DNA of 64,000 nucleotides from Xestospongia muta. Lineage: Eukaryota; Porifera; Demospongiae; Haplosclerida; Petrosiidae. Below the pieces are notes generated by a model that did not search any database, was not told where the DNA came from, and saw only the letters and a list, made by a program, of their open reading frames with translations. A program made the position numbers and the translations under genes. The stretch lies in contig OY848927.1 in assembly GCA_963693285.1 (NCBI GenBank), positions 2,606,501 to 2,670,500 of the forward strand, in the 5' to 3' direction. Each line of letters starts with the position of its first letter. Within the stretch, counting starts at the first letter, position 1. This document shows positions 1 through 12,510 of this stretch, piece after piece.

Positions 1-330
1 CTGGCTTGTAATGCTTCTGAATAATGTCTAACTGAGACAAGTCCACTGAGTATGAAAGGCAAGTGAGGGCAAGTAACACAGATGTCTTCCAAGTAAGCTG
101 TTTAGTGATAGCTCATGATTGTTGCCTAGGGAGATAAGATAGCCCAAAACTGTTTGTACACTCCATGTGTGAATGTAGATGTTGTCCAACACTATAGTCA
201 TCCACCCTCTCATGTACCGATAAGATACCTATAACCTTCATTATGAAGGTGGGCAAGGAAATTTACCACGTTAATCACAGGTCCTGAAAAGCACACCAGC
301 TAAGCCACCTCCCAAAGAGTGAGTCGTAAG
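1..330 (-). pseudogene. DIRS-type tyrosine recombinase fragment (N-terminal part)
   Basis: Conceptual minus-strand translation across several frames gives a block beginning FSGPVINVVNFLAHL and, further on, LGYLISLGNNHELSLNSLL. These resemble the N-terminal core-binding half of the tyrosine recombinase that DIRS retrotransposons use instead of an integrase. It lies just downstream of the RNase H and methyltransferase-like blocks of the same strand, which is the DIRS gene order. Stops and frame changes break it, and the catalytic R-H-R-Y half would lie off the left edge, so it cannot be checked. Confidence 0.6.
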
Positions 331-488
331 ACCTGTCTTGAGCACGAGAGTAGTAGCCTCTTGTGAAAGGTTCTGGCTTCCGTATCTATCCCTGAGATGT
401 GCCATACGGGCTAGTTGGGGCATCAGCATCCCTTCCTTGTTGTATTCGTTGGGTCTGGACTTGAGATAGGTCCTGACCTATTAAGGCA

Positions 489-1134
489 TCAAGGGGGATT
501 GGCATACCCCTTCCCAAGGGACCAATCCTGTAGAAATCCATCTGTTGCTGAGGCAAAGGGATCTGGCTGCCAACTGAAATAGACTTGGAGCTGTGTAGTG
601 AGTCTGTAGGCAAAAAGGTCCACTTCCAACGGACCAAAGAGCTGATTGATTCGTCCGAATATGGCTGGGTTCAACTGCCAGTCTGTCCGGTCTATCATCA
701 TTCTCGATTCGGAGTCTGCAATTTGGTTCAGTACTGCTGGGAGGTGCTGGGCTATGATGTGTATACTCCTTTCCAGACACTACACCCACAAGTTCCATGC
801 TAGGGTAATGAGCTCTCTTGAAACAGTTACCCCAAGGTTGTTTATGTAGGCAACTGCTGTTGTGTTGTTTATTCTGAGGAGAACTGATATGCCTGTCCTG
901 CTCTTGGCAAATGTTTGAACAGCAAGGGTTGCCCCCATGAGTTCCAAGAAGTTGATGTGGCTCTTGCTCTCCTGAATGTACCAAGGACATCCTGTCTTTT
1001 GCCCCAGACAGGCTGCACCCCAGCCTATTTGGGACACATCTGAGTCTATTACTAAGTCTGTTTCCCTGGTCAGCAATGTCTTCCCGTTTCACCTGCCCAT
1101 TGTGTTGTCCCATCATCTCAGTTCGTTTTTGCAC
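489..1134 (-). pseudogene. DIRS RNase H and adjoining methyltransferase-like block
   Basis: The upstream part (about 780-1076) reads as an RNase H-like fold with IDSDVSQIGWGAACLG, SKSHINFLELMGATLAV and INNTTAVAYINN, the hallmark blocks of DIRS RNase H. The downstream part (about 489-701) carries DWQLNPAIFGRINQLFGPL, VDLFAYRLTTQL and YFSWQPDPFASATDGF. This segment follows RNase H in DIRS elements and is often annotated as the methyltransferase-like domain. The two parts sit in different frames, so at least one frameshift has occurred. Assignment rests on motif recognition and on colinearity with the neighbouring reverse transcriptase and recombinase fragments. Confidence 0.75.
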
Positions 1135-1273
1135 TCCTGGTCCAGAATTACCCGAGTTTTGTAGTCCTGAAGACTCCCATTAAACGCGAGGGACAACATT
1201 TGCAAGTGTCAGTAGAACAAAGGAGCCAGGAGAATTACCCGAGAAGTGGCATTCATTTTCCCAATTAACCATG

Positions 1274-2110
1274 CTAATGATCTGGCTGAAACCACTTCCT
1301 CCTTTTCCAATCTGCGGGACTCCGCCATGATTTTTGTAGCTTGTCTGATGGAAGCTTTATCTCCATTGCCACAGTGTCCAGTGTGAACCCTAGAAATTCC
1401 ATAGTCTGGGATGGCTCTAGAATGGACTTCTTCTGGTTTATTAGGAACCCAAGGTTCTCAAGGAGGTAGAACATCTCGGCTGTCTGATTGACCAAGAGCT
1501 CCCTGGATTTGGCCATTACTAGAATATCGTCAATGTATGCTATCAAGCACATCTGCTTCTCTTGTAGCAATGCTATGGCTGGTTTGAGAGTCTTGGTAAA
1601 GACCCATGGAGCCGACGAGCGACCAAAGGGGAGGCAGTTGAACTGATAATCTAGTCCTTGAAACCTGAACCTGAGGTACTGTTTGTGAGTGTTGTGGATT
1701 GGTACTGTGAAGAAGGCATCCTTTAGGTCTACTTGGACCATCCAATCGTTAGGTCTCACAATCTCTTTTAAAGTGTGAATCCCTTCCATGTTGTGTCCAA
1801 ACAAACTGGTTTAAGGCCTTTAAATTGATGTCTGGCCTTTGTCCTCCATCCTTTTTTGGGACAAGAAATAGATTGGAATAAAACCTCATCTCTGGAGTTG
1901 TTACAACAGACACTACCCCTTTTTCCAAGTTCTCAGACTTCTCAAGGACTAGCTGGTCCTGTTCTCGAGTATAATGTGGTATATGTGGCATGTAGTGTTG
2001 GTATGGTTCTTTCAGGAAGTCTATGTGATACCCCTGTATTATGTTGAGGATCCAGCAATCCTTTGTCCAATTTTGTAGGAAATGTTGTAGTCATCTGGCC
2101 AATTTGTGAT
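1274..2110 (-). pseudogene. DIRS-type reverse transcriptase
   Basis: This is a reverse transcriptase remnant. Frame pieces carry FYSNLFLVPKKDGGQRPDIN (finger region), WMVQVDLKDAFFTVPIH (motif A, with its Asp), CLPFGRSSAPWVFTK (motif B) and CLIAYIDDILVMAKS (motif C, YIDD retained), then FLGFTLDTVAMEIKLP. The order and the RNase H directly downstream fit DIRS better than Ty3/gypsy, whose integrase is absent here. A frameshift separates the finger part (1749-1991) from the palm (1274-1804). The upstream stretch to about 2110 gives the typical DIRS lead-in in a third frame. Non-functional. Confidence 0.82.
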
Positions 2111-2290
2111 TCATAACTATTGAGGCCACACCCATGCATAATTGATTTAGTAACATACTTTTTGAATTTCTTTCAAATTGTAAAAGGGATGTAACTGTAC
2201 ATTGTATCTTAGTTCTTGTTTTGGAATCTGGTTTGCTGGTTGCCTTGAAATGTTTTGGCATTGAATTGTTGACAGTCTCTGTCACTTCTT

Positions 2291-5200
2291 TGCAAGTAAT
2301 TTGACATATGCAATGTTGATATAGGGATCAATTGAAAGATGGATGGATGGACATGATAAAAGAGTTGAATGAATAGATTGACACATACCTATGAAGCTTA
2401 CATTGTAGAGATACCATCTATTCATATGCTCAGTCATCTATCCATCCATTCACCATCCTTAAAGAGATATTGATGGTGTTGACAGCAGAGATATTAGAGT
2501 CTTCTTCAATAAAAACTTAAGTGCTCATATGCTAGCCCAGTTGTCGATCACGAATGAAGTTTGTTTAATTGAGATTTTCTACATATGATAAGTAGTCAAG
2601 ACAAGCATATGCCTACCAATGTTGATATAGGGAAAGATAAATGGATGAATAGATGGAGATAATAAAGAGTTGAATGAATAGATTGATGCATAACTATGAA
2701 GCTTACATTATACAGGTAATATATATTTTATATGCTTGGTCATCTATCTATCCATCCATTCACTATCCTTACCTAGGACAAACATAAAAGAGATATTGAT
2801 AGTGTTGATAGCAGAGATATTAGAGTCCTCTTCATCAAAAATAAGTCCTACCAACTGTAAAAGAACGAAAGAAATAGATAAATCACTAGGCTACCAGAAA
2901 CAACGTATTATTGATGCAGTACTAATAAATATAAAACAATTAATATTGAGTGTGTAAACCTACATGTATTGAACTACTAACAAACTTACTGTTAGCAGTT
3001 GATATTATTGCTACCTCAAAGCAGAAGTTGTAGAACAAAGAACAACTTATACAATCAGTTGCTGATCACCAATGAAATGTGTTTAATTAAGATTCCATAC
3101 TATAAATAGTCAAGGCTGACATATGCCTAGCAATGTTAATTATAGGGATCAATTGAAATGATAAATGGATGGCCGTGATAAATAGTTAAATGAATGGATT
3201 GACATATACCTTTGAAGCTTACATTGTATAGGTACAATCTATTAATATGCTCGGCCATCTATCCATCCATTCGCCATCCTTATTCAGGACATATATTAAA
3301 GAGATTGTGAGATATTAGAGAGTCCTCTTCATCAAAAACTGAGTCCTACCAATTGTACAATAACAAAAAGAATAGAGAAAGCACTAGGCTACCCAACTGT
3401 AATGTATTTTCGATGCAGTACAAATAAATATAAAAATAATACAGAGTATGTAAACCTACTCTTAGCAGTTGAATTATGGCTACTTCAAAGCAAAAGTGAT
3501 AGAACAAAGAACAACTTATATGACCAGTTGTTGATCACAAATGAATTCTGTTTAATTGAGATTTCCTCCCTATGATAAATAGTCAAGACTGACATATGCC
3601 TAGTGATGTTGATATATGGATCAATTGTAAAGATGAAGCTTACATTGTATAGGTACAATCTATTCATATACTCGGCCATCTATCCATCCATTCCATATCC
3701 TTACCAGGACAAACATTAAAAAGGTATTAACAGTAAAAGAACAAAAAGAATAAGTATATAAGAATTAATACTCACTGTATAAACCTACATGTATTGAATT
3801 AATAACAAACATACTGTTACCAGTTGATGTTATGGCTACATCAAAGCAGAAGTTGTAGAACAAAGAACAATTTATATGACCAGTTGCTGATCACAAATGA
3901 AGTCTGTTTAATTGAGATTTCCTCCATATGACAACCATAAGCCTAGCAATGTTGATATACAGATTAATTGATGAATGAATGGATATGATAAAGAGTTGAA
4001 TGAATAAACTGACACATACCTATGAAAGCATACATTGTGGAGGTACCATATCTTCATACACTAGGCCATCTATCCATCCATTCACTTTTTTTACCTAGTA
4101 CAAACAAAAGTAATTTTGATAGCATTGACAACAGTGATATTAGAGTCCTTTTCATCAAAGACTGAGTCCTGTCAACTGTAAAAGAACAAACATGTAGAAA
4201 AAGCACTAGGCTACCAACTATGATATATTGTCGATGCAGTACTAATAAATTCAAAAGAATAATACTGAGTGTGTAAACTGACATGTATTGAAATTCTAAC
4301 ACACTTGCTGTTAGCAGTTGATATTATGACTACTTCAAAGCAGAGGTCATAGAACAAATCAGTTGTTGGTCACAAATGAAGTCTGTATCTTTGAGATTTT
4401 CTCCATATGATAAATAGTCAAGACTGACATACACCTAGCAATGTTAATATAGGGATCTATTGAAAAAACAATGGGATGGATGGATGGAAATGATAATGTG
4501 TTGAACAAATGGATTGACATATACCTGTGAAAGCATCCATTGTACAGGTAAGATCTATTCAAATGCTAGGCCATCTATCCATCCCTTCACTATCCTTACC
4601 TAGGACAAACATTAATAGGATATTGACAGTGTTGACAACAGAGATATTAGAGTCCTCTTCATTAAAAACTGAGTCCTGCAAACTGTAAAAATACAAAGGG
4701 AATAGAGAAAGCACTAGGCTACCAACTATAATGTATTGTCTATGCAGTACTAATAAATATAAAATAATTAATACAGAGTATGTAAACATACATGTATTGA
4801 ACTAATAACACACTTACTATTAGCAGTTGATACTATGACTACTTCAAAGCAGAGGTCATAAAACAAAGAACAACTTACAGACCAGTTGTTGCTCACAAAT
4901 GAAGCCTGTATCATTGAGATTTTCTCCATATGATAAATAGTCAAGACTGACATACACCTAGCAATGTTAATATAGGGATCTATTGGAAAAACAATGAGAT
5001 GGATGGATGGAAATGATAAAGTGTTGAATGAATGGATTGACATATACCTGTGAAAGCATCCATTGTACAGGTAACATCTATTCAAATGCTAAGCCATCTA
5101 TCCATCCATTCACTATCCTTACCTAGGACTAAGATTAAAGAGATATTGATGGTGTTGATAGTAGAGATATTAGAGTCCTCTTCAACAAAATTTGAGTGCT

Positions 5201-8200
5201 TATATGCTAGTCCAGTTGTTGATCACAAATAAAGTCTGTTTAATTCAAGACAAGCATATATCTAGCATTGTTGATACACAGATTAAAAAAAAGACAATTG
5301 GATGGATGGATGAACGGATTGACACATACTTACAAAAGCATACATTGTACAGGTACCATCTATTCAAATGCTAGGCTATCTATCCATCCATTCATTATGC
5401 TTATCCAGGGAAAGCATTAAAGAGATATTGATAGTGTTGACAGCAGAGATATTAGAGTCCCCTTCAACAAAAATTGAGTGCTCATATGCTAGTCCAGTTG
5501 TTGATCACAAATGAAGTCTGTTTAATTGAGATTTTCTCAATACCATTAGTAGTCAATACAATCATATGCCTGGCAATGTTGATATAGGGATCAATTGAAA
5601 AGATTAATGGATGGACGTGATAAAGAGCTGAATGAATGGATTGACACATACCTGTGAAAGAGTACATTGTTTAGGGCCCATCTGTTGATATGCTAGACCA
5701 TCTACCCATCCATTTACTATCATTACCTAGGACAAACATAAAAGGATATTGATAGCATTGACAACAGTGATATTACAGTCCTCTTCATCAAAACTGAGTC
5801 CTGCCAACTGTAAAAGAACAAAAGGAATAGAGAAAGCACTAGACTACAAACTATAATCCATTGTCGATGCAGTACTGATAAATCTAAAATGACTAATACT
5901 GAGCATGTAAACTGACATGTATTGAAATACTAACACACTTGCTGTTAGCAGTTGATATTATGACTACTTCAAAACTGAAGTCATGAAACAAGGAACAACT
6001 TATATGACCAGTTGTCGATCACAAACGAAGTCTGTTTAATTGAGATTTGCTTCATACGATAAGTAGTCAAGACAAGCATAATTATACCTAACAATGTTAA
6101 TATAGGGAACAATTCAAAGGATAAATGGAAGGATGGATGGACATGATAAAGATTTGAATTGAATGGACTGACACATACCTATGAAAGCATCCATTGTACA
6201 GGTACCGTCTATTCAAATGCTAGGCTATCTATTCATCCCCTATCCTTATCCAGGACAAACATTAAAGAGATATTGATGGTGTTAACAGCAGAGATATTAG
6301 ACTCCTATTCAACAAAAACTGAGTGCTCATATGCTAAGTCCAGTTGTTGATCACAAATGATTTCTGTTTAATTCAAGACAAGCATATGCCTAGCAATGTT
6401 GATATATGAATTAATTGAAAGACAATTGAATGGATGGATGAACGGATTGGCACATACCTATGAAAGCATATATTGTACAGGTACCATCTATTCATATGCT
6501 AGCCCATCTATCCATCCATTCACTATCCTTACCTAGGACTAAGATTAAAGAGATATTGATGGTGTTGATAGTAGAGATATTAGAGTTCTCTTCATCAAAA
6601 ACTTAGTGCTCATATGTATGTTCTGTTGCTGATAACAAATGAAGTCTGTTTAATTGACATTTTCTCAATACGATAAATAGTCAAGGCTGACATATGCCTA
6701 GCAATGTTAATATAGGGATTAATTGAAAAGGTAAATGGATGGATGGATGGACATGATAAAGAGTTGAATGAATACATTGACACATACATACGAAGCATAC
6801 ATTGTACAGGTACCATCTATTCAAATACTAGGCCATCTATCCATTCATTCACTATCCTTACCTAGGACAAACATTAAAAGATATTGATGGTGTTGACAGT
6901 AGAGATAATAGAGTCCTCTTCAATAAAAACTTGAGTGCTCATATGCTAGTCTAGTTGTCGATCACAAATGAGATTTCGTCCATAGGATAAGTAGTCAAGA
7001 CAAACATTAAAGAGATATTGATGGTGTTGAGAATAAAGATATTAGAATCCTCTTCATCAAAAACTAAGTCCTGCCAACTACATTGTACAGACACCATCTA
7101 TTCATATGCTCAGTCATCTATCGATCACAAGCACAAGCACAAACACAAAAAGAGATATTCATAGTACTGACGAGAGGTGTTGGAGTTCTCTCATATGCAT
7201 GTTCAGTTGCTGATCACCAATGAAGTCTGTTTAATTGAGATTTCCTCCATATGATAAATACTCAACACTGACATATACCAAGCAATGTTGATATAGGGAT
7301 CAATTCAAAAAAAAAATGGATGGATGAATGGACATGATAATAAGCTGAATGAATGGATTGACACATACACATGAGTCCTCTTCAACAAAAATTTGAGTGC
7401 TCATATGCTAGTCCAGTTGTCGAACACAAATTATTGATATTTCATCCATACAATAAGTAGTCAAGACAAGGATATGCCTAGCAATGTTAATATATGGATC
7501 ACTTCAAAAGGTAAATGGATGGATGGATGGACATGATAAAGAGTTGTATAGATTGACACATACCTAGTGGTACCATCTGTTCAAATGCTAGGCCATCTAT
7601 CCATCCATTCACTATACTTACCAGGACAAACATTAAAGAGATATTGATAGTGTTGACAGAAGAGATACTAGAGCCCTCTTCGTCCTACCAACTCTAAAAG
7701 AACAAAAGTAGTAGAGAAAGTATTGTCAATGCAGTACTAATAAATCTAAAATGACTAATACTGAGTGTGTAAACCGACATGTATTGAAGTATTAACAAAC
7801 TTGCTGTTAGCAGTTGATATTGTGGTTACCTCAAAACACAAGTCAAGAAACAAAGAACAACTTACGTGACCATTTGTTGATCACAAAAGAAGTCTGTTTA
7901 ATTGAGATTTCCTCCATACAATAAATATCTAGGCTAACATATACCTAGCAATGTTAATATAGGGATCAATTGAAAAGGTAAATGGATGGATGGACATGAT
8001 AAAGATTTGAATGAATACATTGACACATACCTACAAAAGCATACATTGTACAGGTACCATCTGTTCAAATGCTAGACCATCTATCCATCCATTTACTATC
8101 CTTACCAGGACAAACATTAAAGAGATATGATAGTGTTGACAGAAGAGATATTAGAGAGTCCTCTTTATCAAAAGCTGAGTCCTACCAACTCTAAAATAAC

Positions 8201-9660
8201 AAAAGGAGTAGAAAAAGCACTAGGCTACCAACTATAATGTATTGTTGATGCAGTACTGATAAATCTAAAATGACTAATACTGAGTGTGTAAACCGACATG
8301 TATTGAAATATTAACACACTTGCTGTTAGCAGTTGATATTATGGTTACCTCAAAACACAAGTCATGAAACAAAGAACAACTTACGTGACCATTTGTGATC
8401 ACGTGACCATTTGTTGATCACAAAAGAAGTCTGTTTAATTGAGATTTCCTCCATACAATAAATATCTAGGCTAACATATGTCTAGCAATGTTAATTTATG
8501 GATCACTTCAAGAGGTAAATGGATGGATGGATGGACATGATAAGGATTAGAATGAATACATTGACATATACCTACAAAAGCATACATTGTACGGGTACCA
8601 TCTGTTCAAATGCTAGGGAATCTATCCATCCATTCACTATCCTTACCTAGGACAAACATTAAAGATATTGATAGTGTTGACAGAAGAGATATTAGAGTCC
8701 TCTTTATCAAAAACTGAGTCCTACCAACTCTAAAATAACAAAAGGAGTAAAGAAAGCACTAGGCTACCAACTATAATGTATTGTCGATGCAGTACTGATA
8801 AATCTAAAATGACTAATACTGAGTGCGTAAACCGACATGTATTGAAATATTAACACACTTGCTGTTAGAAGTTGATGTTATGGTTACCTTAAAACACAAG
8901 TCATGAAACAAGGAACAACTTACATGACCATTTGTTGATCACAAAAGAAGTCTGTTTAATTGAGATTTCCTCCATACAATAAATATCAAGGCTAACATAT
9001 GCCTAGCAATGTTAATATATGGATCACTTCAAAGGGTAAATGGATGGATGGATGGACATGATAAAAAGTTGAATGTATAGTTTGACACATACCTACGAAA
9101 GCATACATTGTCGAGGTACCATCTGTTCAAATGCTAGGCCATCTATCCATCCATTCATTATCCTTACCTAGGACAAACATTAAAGAGATGCTGATTGTAT
9201 TGGCAACAGAGATATTGGAGTCTTCTTCATTAAAAACTGAGTCCTACCAATTGTAAAAGAACAAAAGAAATAGAGAAAGCACCAGGATACGAACTATAAT
9301 GTATTGTCGATGCAGTACTGATAAATCTTAATGATTAATACAGAGTATGTAAACATACAAGTATTGAACTACTAACACACTTACTGGTAACAGTTGATAT
9401 AATAGCTACATCAAAGCAGGAGTAATAAAATAAAGAACCACTTATATGACTGGTTGTTCATGAGCAATGAGACTGTTTAATTAAGATTTTCTCTATATGA
9501 TAAACAGTCAAGACTAGCGTACGCCTAGCAATGTTGATATAGGGATCAATCGAAAACATTAAGGGATGGATGGACATGATAAAGAGTTGAATGAATGAAA
9601 TGACACATGAAAGCATACATTGTACAGGTACCATTGATTCATATGCTCTGCCATCAGAGA
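2291..9660. repeat. Satellite array with two monomer lengths (about 520 and 305 bp)
   Basis: About 18 diverged tandem units fill 7.4 kb. Each contains, in order, GATGGATGGAYRTGATAAAG, a short TGTACAGGTACC palindrome, CATCTATCCATCCATT, a CCTAGGACAAACATTAAAGA block and GATCACAAATGAAGTCTGTT. Anchoring on the GATGGATGG block gives intervals near 302-309 bp (short) or 508-538 bp (long). The long form has about 215 extra bases between TGAGTCCT and GACCAGTTG; the short form has GCTCATATGCTAGTCC there instead. GGATGG and CCATCC tracts lie about 110 bp apart in each unit as an imperfect inverted repeat. Truncated or rearranged units occur near 3630-3970 and 6740-7510. No convincing coding content. Confidence 0.93.
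4478..6738. repeat. Higher-order repeat: two copies of long-short-short (about 1,130 bp)
   Basis: Within the satellite the order long, short, short occurs twice. Anchors at about 4478, 4998, 5300, 5609, 6128, 6430 and 6738 give sub-periods of 520, 302, 309 and then 519, 302, 308. The whole period is about 1,131 then 1,129 bp. The third unit of each set shares a diagnostic deletion: GGATGGATGAACGGATTG replaces the usual GGACATGATAAAGAGTTG stretch, at about 5300 and 6430. This shows the set was duplicated as a block. Confidence 0.8.
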
Positions 9661-9799
9661 AATTGGTAGTTCTCATTCAGGGAACTTTGTATTTCTCACT
9701 GAAAGAAATTGAGATGATGAGTATTCTAAAATATGCTTATCATTTGCTCTTGTAGTTTGAAAAGAAATAACAGCAACAATTGAAATTAAAGGAGCAGAT

Positions 9800-11480
9800 A
9801 CAGAAGATTCTTGGTCTTTCCATAATGTTAATCTTGCATACTTGCAATACTAGGAACTCTGCCATTCTTCATTTCTGAGGTCCACTGTGCTCTTTCCATT
9901 GCAGCAGAGAAGTCTTTCTTAGTAAGTACATCACCTTTCATTGCATTTCATTGAGAAGGTGACAAATGTTTTTTGTCACCCATCTCTCTTAAAAATTTGT
10001 CCACCTATGTTATAGTGAATTAAATTCAGACACAAACAGTGTGTCACATCTATTACAAGATCATACACAGGATCAAAACCACAGAGATCATAAAGTCTAT
10101 ATAATATTGTCTCTCCAGTTATACATCTGTCTTTGATAGACTAATTTCGCTATCTATATCTTTCTCATGCTTACGATTACTTTGTGCATCTCTACTTTTA
10201 GCTGGAAATCTATATCTTTGCTAGTATTGGCCAAATCTGCAGTTGTTGGCAAAGCAGTTACATAACAACGTCTAGATCCTTTGTAACCACTGTGAGTCAC
10301 AAGGCTTATTTCAGAGTGAACTATCATGTCACCAGAAAAAAGAAGGGGTACTACTCTAAGCAATGCATTGTCATTTGGTGGACTGTGACCTTCAACAGAT
10401 TTAGAAAAAAACACTTCCATCCAATTAATGTATAAATTCTCAATTTCTTTTAACAAAGGCTGAAGAAGCCATCAAACTTGTGAGGTAACTTTTGAGCCAT
10501 TTGTATAGTTGGTATAAATGAATAAATTTGAGTTTTTTACCATCAGCTTAATAGCTTTCCACATTGTGCAATGAGATATTGTTATTGAGGCTATTGAATG
10601 CTTAGCTGAAGTTGAGTATGGATTCCATCCATCTATATGATTAAGAATAGCCTGATTTCTAGGATCACCTTTCATTGCAAATGGACAAGTTAAAAAAATC
10701 TCTTCACAATGAGGACATTAAACAGAAACTTCATAACATTAGGACTTGGCACTTCACCTGACTTAATCGAGTCTGATTTAATAATAGCTTCACAGTTAGG
10801 GCAATGACATGGTAACAAAGTCTTTTTTTGGATCCCAAAAGTACAATATCTCTTGGAATCTGCTACCAAGCCAAATCTCTATTAAATCAATATCATGTTT
10901 AGGGGACAGGGGTAACATTAAATCAATCACCTTTATCTTTCCAGTGACTAAGAAGTTCACTACATTTTTCAGGAGAAACGAACCAGGTCAAAATTCAATC
11001 CAAGCACATAATAGTCAATGCAATAGTTGTGGGATCTACCACATTTTGGGCAATTTGAAGTATTGTTATACAATAATTGTGAATGGTCTGATGCAGAACA
11101 GATTTTGTAATGCTTAGGATCCTCATAACAAAATTTTTTAATAATTTCAATACTAAATGCCACTTGCAAGGTATTAGATGAATACCAAATAATAAAGAGA
11201 CATTGGACAAATGGGCTTCAACTTCAGAATGGGAACTACCATATTCCAACTTTGTTTTCACCTCCTATAATACATAATCTGTGATTGCTGCTTCATTTAC
11301 TGTTACATTGTACTCAGTTTATCAGCACTAATTGTAGAATTATTTACATCTTCATCTGAGTTTTCTGAAGGTATAAATACTATTATAAGAAGAAATCAAT
11401 AATAAAATAACTTCCCTAATTCTTAAATGTACCTGAAGGAATGATAACATTACCATCTTCCATTACAGCATTACTTCCAG
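9800..11480 (-). pseudogene. CACTA-type (Tnp2-like) transposase relic
   Basis: Minus-strand pieces in several frames follow the order of the Tnp2-like transposases found in sponges and cnidarians. An acidic N-terminal stretch lies near 11430-11500. A cysteine-rich block with SNCPKCGRSHNY and CHCPNCEAIIKS follows at 10780-11170. Then come DGWNPYSTSAKHSIASITI (about 10600), LYINWMEVFFSKSVEGHSPP with HSGYKGSRRC (10250-10456), TGETILYRLYDLCGFDPV (about 10080) and a last AMERAQWTSEMKNGRVPS (about 9860). Frameshifts separate all blocks, so this is a dead copy. Family assignment is from recalled motif order. No TIR or CACTA terminus was identified. Confidence 0.65.
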
Positions 11481-11659
11481 TAGACTCATTATCAGAAGAG
11501 TTGTCTGTAAAAAAGTGATCAAGCTTGTTATTGAGAGTTGGTGATTAGGGAAATATAAAATGGACATGTATAACTGAATAATACATCATCTACAGAATTG
11601 TTTGCAGCATACAAACTGTGTAATTGTAAAAATATCATAACCAGTTACCTATAAAATTT

Positions 11660-12510
11660 AATAATGGTTACATTAGGGGACAGTTGATAGAAGAGTTGTT
11701 CAAGCAGAGTGAACACACTGGACTGTACAAAATTATAGGTAAAGACACACAAGGATAAAATGAGGATTAAATCAGGTACAAAGGATAGAAGGGTCATTTG
11801 TACACATTCAATCCAGTAGACTTAGCAACATAATACTAAGGACATAGTTATGTATAGGGATATAATGACTTACATTAGGGAACAGTGGACAGAAGGGTCA
11901 TTTGGACACTGTGAAAATAGTAGAATTAGCAACATAATGTAGGGACAAAGGTTATGTAAGGTTACGTAAGGGATATAATGACAGTTACATTAAGGGACAG
12001 TGAATAGAAGACTCGTTTGGGCACAGTAAACATAGTGGACTTTACAAAATAACAGGTAAAGACACTCAAGGATATAATAAGGGTTAAATTAGGGTACAAT
12101 GGATAGAAGCGTCATTTGGACACAGTAAACACAGTAGACTTAGCAACACTATACCTAAGGACACAGGTTATTTATAGAGATATAATGACAGCTACATTAA
12201 GGGACAGTGGATAGATGCATCATTCAGACATAGTGAGCCTAGTGGACTTAAAAACATAATAGTTAAGGATAAACAAGGATAAAATGACAGTTACATTAGA
12301 GGTTAGTGAATATAAGGGTTGTCTGGAAAAGTGAATATAGTGGATGTAACGCATAGTGGATGTCCTAGTGTCAATGTAATGCAGAATTACATTGACACTA
12401 GGTCATAGTGATGGTTACATTAAAGGACAATGAATTTGACACTGGGACATACTGAATGTTACATTAGGGGACATTGAATAGAAGAGTCGTTCAGATACAG
12501 TTAACATGAG
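11660..12510. repeat. Tandem repeat of about 100-120 bp
   Basis: Eight or so diverged units are anchored on ACATTAGGGGACAGTGGATA followed by GAAGGGTCATTTGGACACAG, near 11665, 11785, 11875, 11990, 12090, 12197, 12297 and 12455. Each also has AGTAGACTTAGCAACATAAT and GGATATAATGACAGTTACAT. Adjacent units differ in pairs, hinting at a two-unit period of about 220 bp. Non-coding. It lies just upstream of the CACTA relic and could be that element's subterminal repeat region, but this is not shown. Confidence 0.8.
12364..12402. repeat. Perfect hairpin, 17-bp arms and 5-nt loop
   Basis: The arms CCTAGTGTCAATGTAAT and ATTACATTGACACTAGG are exact reverse complements separated by GCAGA. It sits inside the degenerate end of the preceding tandem repeat, whose units contain fragments of the arm sequence. 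The 12410-12450 repeats nearby do not form a similar structure. Confidence 0.9.

Noticed and set aside
28..213. Short minus-strand frame starting MRGWMTIVLDNIYIHTWSVQ
   Set aside because: Only its middle fits the DIRS recombinase; the start is an artefact of frame. It is covered by the DIRS fragment.
3485..9676. Recurring minus-strand frames with the theme FSIDPYINIARxMSVLTIYH in the satellite
   Set aside because: They recur because the repeat recurs; start and stop positions differ, they are interrupted in many units, and no domain is visible. Not taken as a gene family.
11660..12510. CRISPR-like spacing of about 100-120 bp repeats
   Set aside because: Whole units are homologous, with no unique spacers, and the context is eukaryotic.
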